A stretch of DNA of 64,000 nt from Streptomyces sp. NBC_00341 (GCF_041435055.1 NZ_CP108002.1:3224001-3288000), one strand, 5' to 3'; positions 24,804 to 33,939 are shown, counted from the first letter of the stretch. The notes: generated by a model from the sequence alone, not told the origin. Made by a program: numbers and translations.

Positions 24804-26168
24804 TCAGCGGCCGCGCCGCCCCGGGGACCCGGCCGCCTCCGGCGTGCCGCGTCCGGCGGGCCGCTTCCCGGTCCGCTTCGGCTCGCCGTTGGGCCAGAGC
24901 CGGGGCCGCCGCTTCGCCGCCACGTCCTCGACCCAGCCGACCGCGACGATCATCACCCCTATCAGCGGCCAGATCAGGATCAGCATCAGGACGTTGTAGG
25001 AGGCGTCGATGTAGGTGCCGAGGTGGTCACCGACCCACGGGATGTTCCACAGCTGGTCGATGATCGGCATCGTCGCCATGAACAGCAGGTTGTGCCAGAG
25101 GTAGATCGTCACGGCCCGGTTGTTGGCCAGGGTGATCGGACTGTCCCAGCCGGCCAGCCGGCCGGGCAGCTGCTTCCACGAGGGCGCGTACTGGAGCAGG
25201 ATCGCGCAGAAGCCGAGTGACCAGGTGGCCTGGGCGAGCGGGATCTCGTCGAGGTTCCAGCCCTCCTCCGTGAGGTGTCCGGACGCCCACCAGAGGCCGA
25301 AGGCCATGATGATCGCGGCCGAGGAGACCGAGATGTAGCGCGGGACCTTCTTCAGCAGCCCGTCGTTGTGGGCGAAGCCCAGGATCCAGCAGGCGCCGAA
25401 CGTACCGAAGTCGACGAGCGCCTCGCCGGTCGCCCCGTCCACGGTCACCAGGCCGGTGCCGATGACGGCGGTGAGGCCGATCGGCGCGAGCATCGTCGCC
25501 CAGGGCAGCCTGCGGAACGCCTTCAGGAGCAGCGGTGAGGCCAGTACGAACCACAGGTAGGCGCGGATGTACCAGAGCGGGCCCGCCGCCTGCTCGGCCC
25601 ACGACTGCTCCAGGAACCCGCTCTCGGAGCCGCTCTCCCAGGGGAACGGCGGCGAGCCGACCGGCAGGATGTAGCAGCCGAGCTTCAGGAACCACCAGAT
25701 GCCCTCGTCCCGAACCGGTTTGAGGCCCATCACGAACATCATCGGTACGACGAGTGCGGCGAACGCCCACATCGGCGGCAGCAGTCTGCGCAGCCGGCCG
25801 CGCAGGACGCTCCAGGCCGGCCGGGCCAGCGACCGGGCCATCAGGGAGCCGGCCAGCGCGAACATCACGCCCATGGACGGGAAGAGGATGGTCAGCCAGG
25901 CCCAGCCGAAGAGGTGGAAGACGACGACGCGGACGAGCGCGACGGCCCGGAGCAGGTCGAGGTAGCGGTCACGGCCGCCCGCCCTCGCCGGGGCGGCCTC
26001 CGGCTCCGTCGCGGGCGGGTACGGCGACTGTCCGGCGGGCGGGTACGGCGACTGTCCGGCGGGCGGGTACGGCGACTGCACCGGGAACGGCACCGTGTGC
26101 GGCTCCCCGGGCGGCTGCTGCGGCTGCGGCTGCGGCGGGTACGCGGAGGGGTAGCTGGGGTGGGTCAT
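24804..26168 (-). CDS. matA: Acyltransferase-3 family membrane protein (MatAB locus)
   Basis: 454 aa. A proline/glutamine-rich cytoplasmic N-terminus (~1-62) contains three tandem copies of QSPYPPAG. The acyltransferase-3 core begins RDRYLDLLRAVALVRVVVFHLFGWAW, with His in the first helix as the family's catalytic residue, followed by about ten membrane helices (YLWHNLLFMATMPI near the end), then a basic C-terminal tail. Its ATG overlaps the glycosyltransferase TGA (ATGA). In Streptomyces the homologous pair with the upstream gene makes poly-beta-1,6-GlcNAc that glues hyphae into pellets. The letter matA versus matB is assigned from memory. It probably acetylates or otherwise modifies the glycan. 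Confidence 0.82.
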   Translation of the reverse strand: MTHPSYPSAYPPQPQPQQPPGEPHTVPFPVQSPYPPAGQSPYPPAGQSPYPPATEPEAAPARAGGRDRYLDLLRAVALVRVVVFHLFGWAWLTILFPSMGVMFALAGSLMARSLARPAWSVLRGRLRRLLPPMWAFAALVVPMMFVMGLKPVRDEGIWWFLKLGCYILPVGSPPFPWESGSESGFLEQSWAEQAAGPLWYIRAYLWFVLASPLLLKAFRRLPWATMLAPIGLTAVIGTGLVTVDGATGEALVDFGTFGACWILGFAHNDGLLKKVPRYISVSSAAIIMAFGLWWASGHLTEEGWNLDEIPLAQATWSLGFCAILLQYAPSWKQLPGRLAGWDSPITLANNRAVTIYLWHNLLFMATMPIIDQLWNIPWVGDHLGTYIDASYNVLMLILIWPLIGVMIVAVGWVEDVAAKRRPRLWPNGEPKRTGKRPAGRGTPEAAGSPGRRGR

Positions 26169-28360
26169 GCGACGGGCCTCCGGTCGTTGCTGCTGCCGCG
26201 CCGCTGGCCGGTCATCGCGCCGGGCGCCTCCACGACACCGGTGCGGCGCAGCTTCTGCCAGCGCAGCCGGCCGCCGGTGAGAGCGGTGATCCAGGACTGG
26301 AGCAGCACCACGTACATGAGCTGCCGGTAGAGGATCTGCTGGAGGGGCAGCGAGATCAGATGCGTCATGCGTTCCCGGTCGAGCCGGAAGGCGTACGCGG
26401 CGCAGACCGCCTGTACCGCGAGGACGCCGAGCCAGGCGACGATCGTCTTCTGGGTGGGCCCGAAGACGATCCCGTACAGCAGGAAGACGTCGATGAGGGG
26501 GGCGAGCAGCGGGGCGACGACCATGAACAGGGCGACGAACGGCAGTCCGACGCGTCCGAAGCGGCCGGAGGGGCCGCGCTCGATCACCGCGCGGCGGTGC
26601 TTCCAGATGGCCTGCATCGTGCCGTACGACCACCGGTAGCGCTGCGACCACAGCTGCTGCACGGTCTCCGGCGCCTCGGTCCAGGCGCGGGCGTTCTCCG
26701 CGTACACGACGCGCCAGCCGTCCCGGTGCATGGCCATCGTGACGTCGGTGTCCTCGGCGAGGGTGTCCTCGCTCATGCCGCCGATCCGGTCCAGCGCGTC
26801 CCGGCGGAACGCCCCGACCGCGCCGGGGATGGTGGGCATGCAGCGCAGCAGGTCGTACATCCTGCGGTCGAGGTTGAAGCCCATCACGTACTCGATGTGC
26901 TGCCAGGCCCCGATCATCGAGTCCCGGTTGCCGACCTTGGCGTTGCCCGCGACGGCCCCGACCCGTGGGTCCGCGAAGGGCTGTACGAGCTCGCGGACGG
27001 TGGACGGCTCGAAGACGGTGTCCCCGTCCATCATCACGATGATGTCGTGGCGGGCGTGCGCGATTCCGTTGTTGAGGGCCGCGGGCTTCCCCGCGTTGCG
27101 CTGGCGCACCACCCTGACGTCTCGCAGCCACATCGCCTCGACGATGTCCGCGGTGCCGTCCGTGGAACCGTCGTCGATCACGATGACTTCGACCGGATAG
27201 TCACTTGCCACCAGGGAGCGCACCGTGTTGGCGATGCACTCGCGTTCGTTGTACGCGGGCACCAGGACGGTCACCGGGCGGATCACCGGTTCGCCCCAGC
27301 CGAAGCCCCGTCCGCGGACCCGGCGCGCGTGCACGAAGGAGAGCAGCAGCATCAGCCCGAAGCGGGAGATGACCAGCACCCCGATGACGGCGAGACCGGC
27401 CACCATCACATCGGTGATGTGGTCCGAGACGCCGACGGCGTGGACGAACGCCTTGCCCTGCCAGAGCGCGAGACCCGTGACGGGGGTGTGCGCGCTGGGG
27501 GCGCCGAGGGCGGTGGTGAGGTTGGTGAACTCGTAGCCCTTGTCCTGCATCTTGGGCAGGAAGTGGCCGAGCGCGGCCACCGTCTGGGAGCGGTCGCCGC
27601 CCGAGTCGTGCATCAGGACGATGGCGCCCTTGCCGTGCTTCGGTGTGGCGTTCTTGCTGATGACACCGACGCCGGGGCGCTTCCAGTCCTCACTGTCGGT
27701 GTTGTTGACGACGGTGAGGTAGCCGCGGCTGCCGATGTACTGGGTGACCGGCCAGGACTTGTCGTCCATGGCGTCGGCGAACGAGGAGTACGGCGGCCGG
27801 AACAGCGAGGTGCGGATTCCGGCCGCGCCCGCCAGCACCAGCTGGTTCTGCGAGAGCTCCCAGTCGATGCGGGTGTGCGACTGGTAGGAGAGGTCGGGGT
27901 GGTTGAAGGTGTGCAGCCCGACCTCGTGCCCCTCCTCGACCATGCGCTTGACCAGGTCGGGATAGCGCGAGGCCATGGTGCCGGTGACGAAGAAGACGGC
28001 GTGGGCGCCGTACTCCTTGAGCTTGTCGAGCACGCGCGGGGTCCACACGGGGTCCGGGCCGTCGTCGAAGGTCAGCACGATGCGGTGATCGGGGATGCGC
28101 AGGGACTTGGCCGGTTCGCCCGCGCTGCGCGCGTCGATGACGGGTCCGCCTTCGAGGACCTGCTCGGGCACCGTGTCGGTCGCCGCAGGTGGCTGGATCC
28201 GGTGGTCGGCAAGGATTTCGCTGTGCACGTAACCGCGCAGCATCAGCATGGCGAGCAGGGCGACGAGGAGCAGGAACGGCAGCAAATAACGCATGGGAAG
28301 CCTGCGCCGCCGGGTCTGCTTCTTACGGTTGTGCCTGCCCCGCGTGACGGGGGTGGTCAT
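26165..28360 (-). CDS. matB: Bifunctional polysaccharide deacetylase / GT2 glycan synthase (MatAB locus)
   Basis: 731 aa. Basic N-terminus and one membrane helix (~22-42); then an extracellular CE4 deacetylase domain (~90-290) with the metal/catalytic motif LTFDDGPD, HTFNHPDL and FRPPYSSFADAM. A membrane hairpin (~325-345) leads to a processive GT2 domain (~360-620) with VPAYNERE, DDGSTDGT, MDGDTVFE and the QxxRW-type QRYRWSYG. Further helices follow at the C-terminus. This layout is that of poly-GlcNAc/chitooligosaccharide synthases fused to a deacetylase. Starts directly after the TAA of the upstream gene (TAAATG) and overlaps the acyltransferase gene by 4 nt. Confidence 0.88.
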   Translation of the reverse strand: MTTPVTRGRHNRKKQTRRRRLPMRYLLPFLLLVALLAMLMLRGYVHSEILADHRIQPPAATDTVPEQVLEGGPVIDARSAGEPAKSLRIPDHRIVLTFDDGPDPVWTPRVLDKLKEYGAHAVFFVTGTMASRYPDLVKRMVEEGHEVGLHTFNHPDLSYQSHTRIDWELSQNQLVLAGAAGIRTSLFRPPYSSFADAMDDKSWPVTQYIGSRGYLTVVNNTDSEDWKRPGVGVISKNATPKHGKGAIVLMHDSGGDRSQTVAALGHFLPKMQDKGYEFTNLTTALGAPSAHTPVTGLALWQGKAFVHAVGVSDHITDVMVAGLAVIGVLVISRFGLMLLLSFVHARRVRGRGFGWGEPVIRPVTVLVPAYNERECIANTVRSLVASDYPVEVIVIDDGSTDGTADIVEAMWLRDVRVVRQRNAGKPAALNNGIAHARHDIIVMMDGDTVFEPSTVRELVQPFADPRVGAVAGNAKVGNRDSMIGAWQHIEYVMGFNLDRRMYDLLRCMPTIPGAVGAFRRDALDRIGGMSEDTLAEDTDVTMAMHRDGWRVVYAENARAWTEAPETVQQLWSQRYRWSYGTMQAIWKHRRAVIERGPSGRFGRVGLPFVALFMVVAPLLAPLIDVFLLYGIVFGPTQKTIVAWLGVLAVQAVCAAYAFRLDRERMTHLISLPLQQILYRQLMYVVLLQSWITALTGGRLRWQKLRRTGVVEAPGAMTGQRRGSSNDRRPVA

Positions 28361-29074
28361 TTAGTTGGTGCCTTCTTGCTCTTCCACAGGAGGGTCGGCG
28401 GACTCGGCGGGGGGCGGCGTCGTGGTGGTGTCCGACGGCTCCGTCCCCGGCTCCGCGGGAGGCGTCCCGGTGTCGGCGGCGGGCGGCGCGGACGCCGTGG
28501 TACCGGCGGACGACGCGGTGCCGCCACCACCGGTGGTGGCCGCAGAGCGGTCCCCGACCGGTACGACGGCGGCGGGTGCGGAGGAGCCGGCGCCGGGGGC
28601 CGTGGAGCCGGCCGCGGCGGAGCTGCCCGGCAGTACGGGGGCGCTACTTCCGGCCACGGGTGCGGACGGCGAGGAGCCGGCCGTCGCGCCGGGCGTCGCG
28701 GAGACGTCCGCGCTCTCGTCCGGTGCGGGCGGCACCTGGACCTCGTCCGCGTTCTGGTGCTCCTCCTGACCGGAGAGCGGCAGGAACGGGGCGCTGGAGT
28801 TGCCGCCGAGGACGGCGGCGACGAGCGTCACCGCGAAGCAGACGCAGACCGCTGCGATCACCCAGCCGAACCGTCGGAGCGTCTTGCTCCGGCGCCCGCT
28901 CTCGTCGACGAAGACGGGGCCGTCGGAGCCTTCCGGAGCGCCGGGTTCCGGCAGCAGCTCGGAGAGCTGGCGTCCCAGACCGTCAAGTTGGATGGTGACT
29001 TCGTTCGGCTCGTGTGTGTGCCCCGCATGGGCACCTTCACGCCAAGTTTCCACTGGTGTACGCACTTCCCCCAC
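28361..29074 (-). CDS. Single-pass membrane protein with Ser/Pro/Ala/Thr-rich exterior, MatAB operon
   Basis: 237 aa from GTG; no strong ribosome site, so a slightly shorter form is possible. A cytoplasmic N-terminus (~1-68, acidic) precedes one membrane helix (~69-90: FGWVIAAVCVCFAVTLVAAVLG). The remaining ~145 residues are low-complexity extracellular sequence dominated by S, A, P, G, T (GSSAPAAVV, TTTTPPPAES). No enzymatic motif. Zero spacing to the synthase gene (TAAATG) means it is co-translated with the polysaccharide machinery. It could be a wall-spanning stalk, a scaffold for the synthase or a glycosylated adhesin; none is proven. Confidence 0.78.
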   Translation of the reverse strand: MGEVRTPVETWREGAHAGHTHEPNEVTIQLDGLGRQLSELLPEPGAPEGSDGPVFVDESGRRSKTLRRFGWVIAAVCVCFAVTLVAAVLGGNSSAPFLPLSGQEEHQNADEVQVPPAPDESADVSATPGATAGSSPSAPVAGSSAPVLPGSSAAAGSTAPGAGSSAPAAVVPVGDRSAATTGGGGTASSAGTTASAPPAADTGTPPAEPGTEPSDTTTTPPPAESADPPVEEQEGTN

Positions 29075-29314
29075 TCAAGATCGGGTGCGCGCAACTGACC
29101 GGTTATATGCCGCCGGACCGGGCCCCCACCCTGTCCACGCGCCCCCCACCACAGTGCACCCGGACGATGAATGTAGCGCACGCCGAGGAGGCCGCGACCC
29201 TACTGTCCGGTGTTGTAAATCATGAGTGGTACATCCGTTCCACCTCGCACGCCGCCGCACGCCGGGACGCGCGCCCCCGCGCGCCGGTCGTGGCCTGCGG
29301 GCCTGCCGGCAGAC

Positions 29315-29357
29315 AAAAAACGAGGACCCCGCTGCCGGTGGCAACGGGGTCCTCGTT
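29315..29357 (-). terminator. tmRNA terminator
   Basis: 13-bp perfect stem AACGAGGACCCCG / CGGGGTCCTCGTT with a 13-nt loop, followed on the minus strand by a run of six T. Starts 14 nt after the tmRNA 3' end. One of the few canonical U-tract terminators in the window. Confidence 0.93.
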
Positions 29358-29370
29358 CACATGGGAATTG

Positions 29371-29755
29371 TGGAGATGGCGGGAATCGAACCCGCGTCCA
29401 ACGGTGCGGAATCAGGGCTTCTCCGAGTGCAGTTCGCTGCGCTTTTCTCGGCCCCGGAGGTCACGCGAACAAGCCTCCGACAGGCCCAGTCACTGTTTGA
29501 TTTCCTTCAGGGCCCCGTGACCGGGCCTAGAAGTTTAGATCCCTAAATGATGCCAGGATCCGGGTCGGGATCACCCCCGGGCTGACACTCCGCAGAGTCT
29601 TCGCTTAGCTGCTAATTAGGCAGCGAGGGCGAAGGCGGAGGAATCGCGCTTGGAATTGGCGATTATTGGTTGCGACATATGGTTAACGAGATCATTGCCG
29701 CTTCCTCGACTCGCTTCCCCTGCTTCGACATCCGCTGTCGAAACCGATCATCCCC
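29371..29755 (-). ncRNA. ssrA: Transfer-messenger RNA
   Basis: About 385 nt. The 5' end GGGGATGATCGGTTTCGACA pairs with the 3' end CATCTCC (acceptor stem G1-C7 with one G-U pair), followed by discriminator A; CCA is not encoded. The T arm GCGGGTTCGATTCCCGC is intact. The internal frame encodes the tag ANSKRDSSAFALAA ending in TAA, with the ALAA degron for ClpXP-type proteases. It rescues stalled ribosomes together with SmpB, whose gene lies 121 bp upstream on the same strand. Several short plus-strand reading frames over this locus are spurious. Confidence 0.97.
29616..29660 (-). other. tmRNA-encoded proteolysis tag
   Basis: 14 codons plus TAA within ssrA: ANSKRDSSAFALAA. The resume codon GCC follows the CAACCAATAATC stretch. 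The AxALAA end is conserved, while the middle (SKRDSSAF) is species-variable. Confidence 0.88.
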
Positions 29756-29876
29756 ATGTTGATTTTTCAAAGGTGGTACACACCCCGTGGGGTGCAGTGC
29801 CATCGTACGTGACCAACGTGCGCCGATGCCAGCGTATTCCTGGCGGACCGGCCGCCGGCCGTCGTGACCCGCCCGG

Positions 29877-30365
29877 TCAGGCGGCCCGCTGGCGGCGGCG
29901 CACCGCCGAGATCGCCCGGTTCGTCTCCCTGGTGTCCTGCTTCTCGCGCAGCGTCTGGCGCTTGTCGTACTCCTTCTTGCCCTTCGCCAGCGCGATCTCG
30001 ACCTTGACCCGGCCGCTGCGGAAGTACAGGGCGAGCGGCACGATCGTGTGCCCGGTCTCCTGCGCCTTCGACTCCAGCTTGTCGATCTCGGCCCGGTGCA
30101 TCAGCAGCTTGCGCTTGCGCTTGGCGGAGTGGTTGGTCCAGGTGCCCTGGACGTACTCGGGGACGTGGATGTTGTGCAGCCACGCCTCGCCGCCGTCGAT
30201 CTGCACGAAGCCGTCCACCAGGGAGGCCCGGCCCATGCGCAGCGATTTGACCTCGGTCCCCATGAGTACGAGGCCGCACTCGTAGGTGTCGAGGATGGTG
30301 TAGTCGTGGCGCGCCTTCTTGTTCTGCGCGATGATCTTGCGCTCTGGGTCCTTTTCCTTAGCCAT
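29877..30365 (-). CDS. smpB: SsrA-binding protein SmpB
   Basis: 162 aa. Beta-barrel core [51 protein letters not shown] and the tmRNA-contact region; C-terminal basic helix tail [26 protein letters not shown] that enters the mRNA channel. Required for tmRNA trans-translation. It lies 18 bp downstream of the S41 protease and directly upstream of ssrA, so the operon may read ftsE-ftsX-protease-smpB. Confidence 0.97.
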   Translation of the reverse strand: MAKEKDPERKIIAQNKKARHDYTILDTYECGLVLMGTEVKSLRMGRASLVDGFVQIDGGEAWLHNIHVPEYVQGTWTNHSAKRKRKLLMHRAEIDKLESKAQETGHTIVPLALYFRSGRVKVEIALAKGKKEYDKRQTLREKQDTRETNRAISAVRRRQRAA

Positions 30366-30383
30366 AGTGCGGCCATTTTCGCA

Positions 30384-31571
30384 CTACGACCCACCCCCGA
30401 GGCCACTCAATACCGTCTCGGCCCTCTTCTGGGCCTCAGAGCTGACCGCGAGGTCCGGTGTGATGCCCCGGTCGTCGACGCTGCGGCCCGCCGGAGTGCG
30501 GTAGTGGCCCACGGTCAGCTCGGCCACCGCACCGCCCGCGAGCTTGCTCGGCATCTGGACGGAGCCCTTGCCGAAGGTGCGCGAGCCGACCGTGACCGCG
30601 CGCCCCCGGTCCTGCAGCGCGCCGGTCAGCAGCTCGGCCGCGCTCATCGTGCCGCCGTCGATGAGGACGACGACGGGGCGCTCGGTGTCGCCCCCCGCGT
30701 CCGCGTACAGGGCGCGCTGCTCCCCGTGCACGTCATAGGTGGCGACCAGGCCGCCGTCCAGGAAGGCGGAGGCCGCGGTGACGGCCTCCGTGACCAGCCC
30801 GCCGGAGTTGCCGCGCAGGTCAAGCAGCACACCGGCGCCCGCGGGTGCCTTCCGGACTGCGTCACGGACCTGAGTGCCGGAACCCTTGGTGAACGAGCCG
30901 ACCTCGATCAGTACGGCCGAGCCGGATTCGGGCCGTTCGGGGCCGAGCCGCCGCACGGTGACCGCCTCCGTGGTGAGCCGGGCCCTGCGCAGCGTCTCGG
31001 TCCGGCTGACGGAACCCCGCTGCACCCCCAGCACCACGGCGCTCCCCTCGGCCGCGCCCTCGCGGTCACCGCGCAGCAGGGCCACCACGTCGGAGACCGG
31101 GCGCCGGTCGACCCGGCTGCCGTCGACCGTGCGGATCAGGTCGCCCGCGCGGACACCGGCCCGGTCCGCGGGGCTGCCCGGCTGGACCCGGGCGACCGCG
31201 ACCAGCCCGTCGGCGGAGCGCCTGGCTGCGATCCCGACGCCCGTGTACGAGCCGTCGAGGGCCTGCTCGAACTCCTCGTACTCCCGCTCGTCGTAGACCG
31301 CGCCCCAGCGGTCCCCGCTGCGGCTGACGACCTCCTCGGCCGCCTCCGTACCGGACTTGCCGTCCGCCACCGCGTCGGCTGCGGCGTCGGCCACCGCGTC
31401 GCGGTCCGCGACGGAGGCGACGGACCGGGTCTGCGCGTCCCGGCCCCGCCCGTCGCCGCGGGGCAGCGAACCGGTGGCGGCGCCGGTGGCGAGCACACTC
31501 GCGAAGACCAATGTCAGGGCAGCCCCGCGGCAGAGGCCGCGGGACCCTGCACGGTGCACGGGGCCAGACAT
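30384..31571 (-). CDS. S41 family C-terminal processing peptidase with PDZ domain
   Basis: 395 aa from ATG (MSGPVHRAGSRGLCRGAAL). N-terminal signal/anchor helix (~12-33). A helical region, then PDZ domain (~110-190: YTGVGIAARRSADGLVAVARVQPGSPADRAGVRAGDLI) and the S41 core with DLRGNSGG, nucleophile in GGTMSAAE (Ser) and general base Lys in RTFGKGSVQ. Acts outside the membrane on protein C-termini or wall enzymes. It sits 67 bp downstream of ftsX. Since FtsEX controls wall hydrolases, a role in trimming a hydrolase or regulator is plausible but unproven. Confidence 0.92.
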   Translation of the reverse strand: MSGPVHRAGSRGLCRGAALTLVFASVLATGAATGSLPRGDGRGRDAQTRSVASVADRDAVADAAADAVADGKSGTEAAEEVVSRSGDRWGAVYDEREYEEFEQALDGSYTGVGIAARRSADGLVAVARVQPGSPADRAGVRAGDLIRTVDGSRVDRRPVSDVVALLRGDREGAAEGSAVVLGVQRGSVSRTETLRRARLTTEAVTVRRLGPERPESGSAVLIEVGSFTKGSGTQVRDAVRKAPAGAGVLLDLRGNSGGLVTEAVTAASAFLDGGLVATYDVHGEQRALYADAGGDTERPVVVLIDGGTMSAAELLTGALQDRGRAVTVGSRTFGKGSVQMPSKLAGGAVAELTVGHYRTPAGRSVDDRGITPDLAVSSEAQKRAETVLSGLGGGS

Positions 31572-31638
31572 GCTGCCTAGCCTAGGACAAGGCTCCGGGG
31601 CGCACGGGCTGTTGGCCGCGCGCCCCGGGAGGCGATCG

Positions 31639-32556
31639 TCATACCTTGAGGTACTTGCGCAGCGCGAAGAGTGCGGCAACCGCGGGCATCAGCAGGCCGA
31701 TCGCCAGAACCAGCGGGAGCTTGGTGAGCACCGCGTCCCAGCCGATGAAGTCGATCAGGTTCAGCTTGTCCTGGAGCGCGAGGCCGCCGTCGATCAGGAA
31801 GTAGCGCCCGGCCAGCAGCATGACGCAGGCCAGCACGCCGCCGATCAGTCCGGCGAACGCGGCCTCCATGATGAACGGCATCTGGATGTAGAAGCCGGAG
31901 GCGCCGACGAGCCGCATGATGCCCGTCTCCCGCCGTCGGCTGAACGCGGACACCCGGACGGTGTTCACGATCAGCATCAGCGCGATGACCAGCATCAGCG
32001 CCATCACGAACAGCGCGGCGACGTTCATGCCGTTCATCAGCCCGAAGAGGTTGTCCAGGATGCTTCTCTGGTCCTGGACCGACTGCACCCCGTTGCGTCC
32101 GGCGAACGCGGTCGCGACGACCTTGTACTTCGTCGGGTCGTGCAGCTTGACGCGGAAGGACTCCGGCATCTGGTCCGGCGTGATGTTGCCGGCCATCGGG
32201 GAGTCGCCGAACTCCTCCTGGTAGTGCTTGTACGCCTCGTCGGACGATTCGTACGTCACCGTCTCGACGACGTCCATCTTCTTGAGATCGCCCTCGATCT
32301 CCTTCTTCTGCTGCGCGGTGACAGCGCCCTTGGCGCACTGGACCACCGTCTCCGCATCACCCTTGCCGCAGAGGTAGATGGAGACGTTGACCTTGTCGTA
32401 CCAGTAGTCCTTCATCGTGCTGACCTGCTCGCGCATGAGCAGCGCGCCGCCGAACAGGGCAAGCGAGAGGGCGACGGAGACGACGACGGCGAAGGTCATC
32501 GTGAGGTTGCGACGGAGGCCGACGCCGATCTCCGACAGGACGAACTGGGCGCGCAT
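31639..32556 (-). CDS. ftsX: Cell-division ABC transporter-like permease FtsX
   Basis: 305 aa. Topology: cytoplasmic N-terminus MRAQFVLSEIGVGLRRNLTM, helix 1 (~20-40), large extracellular domain (~45-175, with two Cys at YLCGKGDAETVVQCAKG that may form a disulphide), then three helices with the conserved cytoplasmic loop RRRETGIMRLVGAS. Does not transport; together with FtsE it activates peptidoglycan hydrolases at growth or division sites. Starts 23 bp after the ftsE stop. Confidence 0.96.
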   Translation of the reverse strand: MRAQFVLSEIGVGLRRNLTMTFAVVVSVALSLALFGGALLMREQVSTMKDYWYDKVNVSIYLCGKGDAETVVQCAKGAVTAQQKKEIEGDLKKMDVVETVTYESSDEAYKHYQEEFGDSPMAGNITPDQMPESFRVKLHDPTKYKVVATAFAGRNGVQSVQDQRSILDNLFGLMNGMNVAALFVMALMLVIALMLIVNTVRVSAFSRRRETGIMRLVGASGFYIQMPFIMEAAFAGLIGGVLACVMLLAGRYFLIDGGLALQDKLNLIDFIGWDAVLTKLPLVLAIGLLMPAVAALFALRKYLKV

Positions 32557-32579
32557 GGCGTCCTTTCAGTACTCGGTGC

Positions 32580-33269
32580 TCAGTGCTGGTAGCCGTAGAC
32601 GCCGCGCGCCTGGTCGCGTACGAGACGGCCCTGCTCGAGCTCGATGACGCGTTTGCGCATCTGGTCGACGATGTTCTGGTCATGGGTCGCCATGATCACG
32701 GTGGTGCCGGTCCGGTTGATCCGGTCCAGCAGCTTCATGATGCCGACGGAGGTCTGCGGGTCGAGGTTGCCGGTCGGCTCGTCCGCGATCAGCAGCATGG
32801 GCCGGTTCACGAAGGCCCGCGCGATCGCCACGCGCTGCTGCTCACCGCCGGAGAGCTCGCCGGGCATCCGGTCCTCCTTCCCGCCGAGACCGACGAGGTC
32901 GAGGACCTGCGGGACCGCCTTGCGGATCTCGCCGCGCGGCTTGCCGATCACTTCCTGGGCGAACGCCACGTTCTCCGCGACGGTCTTGTTGGGAAGCAGC
33001 CGGAAGTCCTGGAAGACGGTGCCCAACTGGCGCCGCATGTGCGGCACCTTCCAGTTGGACATGCGCGCGAGGTCCTTGCCAAGGACGTGGACCATGCCCT
33101 GGCTGGCGCGCTCCTCACGGAGGATGAGTCGCATGAAGGTGGACTTGCCGGAGCCGGAGGAGCCCACCAGGAAGACGAACTCGCCCTTCTCGATATCGAG
33201 AGACACATCCCGTAGAGCGGGACGGCTCTGCTTGGGGTAGGTCTTGGAGACGTTGTCGAATCGGATCAC
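32580..33269 (-). CDS. ftsE: Cell-division ATP-binding protein FtsE
   Basis: 229 aa from GTG ([13 protein letters not shown]), the family length. Walker [10 protein letters not shown] (~36-44), signature [14 protein letters not shown], Walker [13 protein letters not shown], and the H-loop ATHD are all intact. Membrane-associated ATPase partner of FtsX. First gene of the leftward run ftsE-ftsX-S41 protease-smpB. The ribosome site is weak, so the GTG is chosen by homology. Confidence 0.96.
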   Translation of the reverse strand: MIRFDNVSKTYPKQSRPALRDVSLDIEKGEFVFLVGSSGSGKSTFMRLILREERASQGMVHVLGKDLARMSNWKVPHMRRQLGTVFQDFRLLPNKTVAENVAFAQEVIGKPRGEIRKAVPQVLDLVGLGGKEDRMPGELSGGEQQRVAIARAFVNRPMLLIADEPTGNLDPQTSVGIMKLLDRINRTGTTVIMATHDQNIVDQMRKRVIELEQGRLVRDQARGVYGYQH

Positions 33270-33528
33270 GGATGCACCACGGTCGGCCGGGAGTAGGTGA
33301 GCGTGACCATACGCGAACCGGACTGACGCGTGCAGGCGCGCGTACCGGGATGGGTGATTTATGCCGGAACGCAAGCGGACGCGAACCGGGAGCTTCCGTT
33401 ACCTGTCCGGCGGGCCGCGCCGAAATCCTCGCGAGCTGGCACAGTGGTAGGGGGAACGGTCGCGTTTCCGTGAGCGTTGTGCGGAGAGAAAGCTTGTGCG
33501 GCTCCGCCGCGCGGGAGGAGGAAAGCGC

Positions 33529-33732
33529 ATGACCTATGACCGATTGGTGTGCGCGAACTGTGCGGCGCCCGTGGCCGAGGGCCGCTGCCCCGTGTGCCGG
33601 GCCAGCCGCGCGCGGCTGGAGGAGCAGGGACAGGGCCAGGGTCCCTTCGGCGGGATGAACCCCATGATGCTGATCGCCCTGCTGGTGGTGCTGCTGTGCG
33701 CCCTTGCGCTGCTCGCGCACCAGGCGGCGTGA
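33529..33732 (+). CDS. Small zinc-ribbon single-pass membrane protein
   Basis: 67 aa, with GGAGGAG upstream of MTYDRLVCANCAAPV. CxxC (8-11) and CPVC (20-23) form a likely zinc ribbon. A charged/Gln-Gly linker (RARLEEQGQGQGPFGG) leads to a hydrophobic C-terminal helix (~47-62: MMLIALLVVLLCALALLA). Not recognised as a named family. Divergent from ftsE with 259 bp between, so it may share regulatory DNA. Tail-anchored with the zinc ribbon in the cytoplasm would be the predicted topology. Confidence 0.72.
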   Translation: MTYDRLVCANCAAPVAEGRCPVCRASRARLEEQGQGQGPFGGMNPMMLIALLVVLLCALALLAHQAA

Positions 33733-33899
33733 CCGGGAGCGACCACCTCGTTACCTGAACTCCCCCGTCCCGGTCGCGCCGGAACGGTCGTCCGGTACGC
33801 CCCTGTGACCGACTGCGGCACGGTACGGCGGCCGATGGGGCCGATTCCGTGGAAACCCGCGCCGAAGGGGCCCTCAGGGGCGGGGAAGGGCCGTACACG

Positions 33900-33939
33900 C
33901 ACAGGGACCCGGTCCGCCGAGGCGGACCGGGTCCCTGTG
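33900..33939 (-). terminator. Terminator of LAXTG protein gene
   Basis: 19-bp perfect inverted repeat CACAGGGACCCGGTCCGCC and complement with only 2 unpaired central bases (functional loop will be larger), 24 nt past the stop codon. It lies between convergent genes and may also stop the small zinc-ribbon gene. Confidence 0.85.

Noticed and set aside
25754..29098. 1114-codon plus-strand open frame
   Set aside because: Antisense to the MatAB operon genes; codon composition (Arg/Gly/Ala-rich, no domain) is that of a GC-rich shadow frame.
29226..29546. Small plus-strand ORFs over the tmRNA, including one with MAGIEPASNGAESG
   Set aside because: They are antisense to ssrA; the peptide is a classic over-annotation from the tmRNA/tRNA-like 3' sequence and has no ribosome site.
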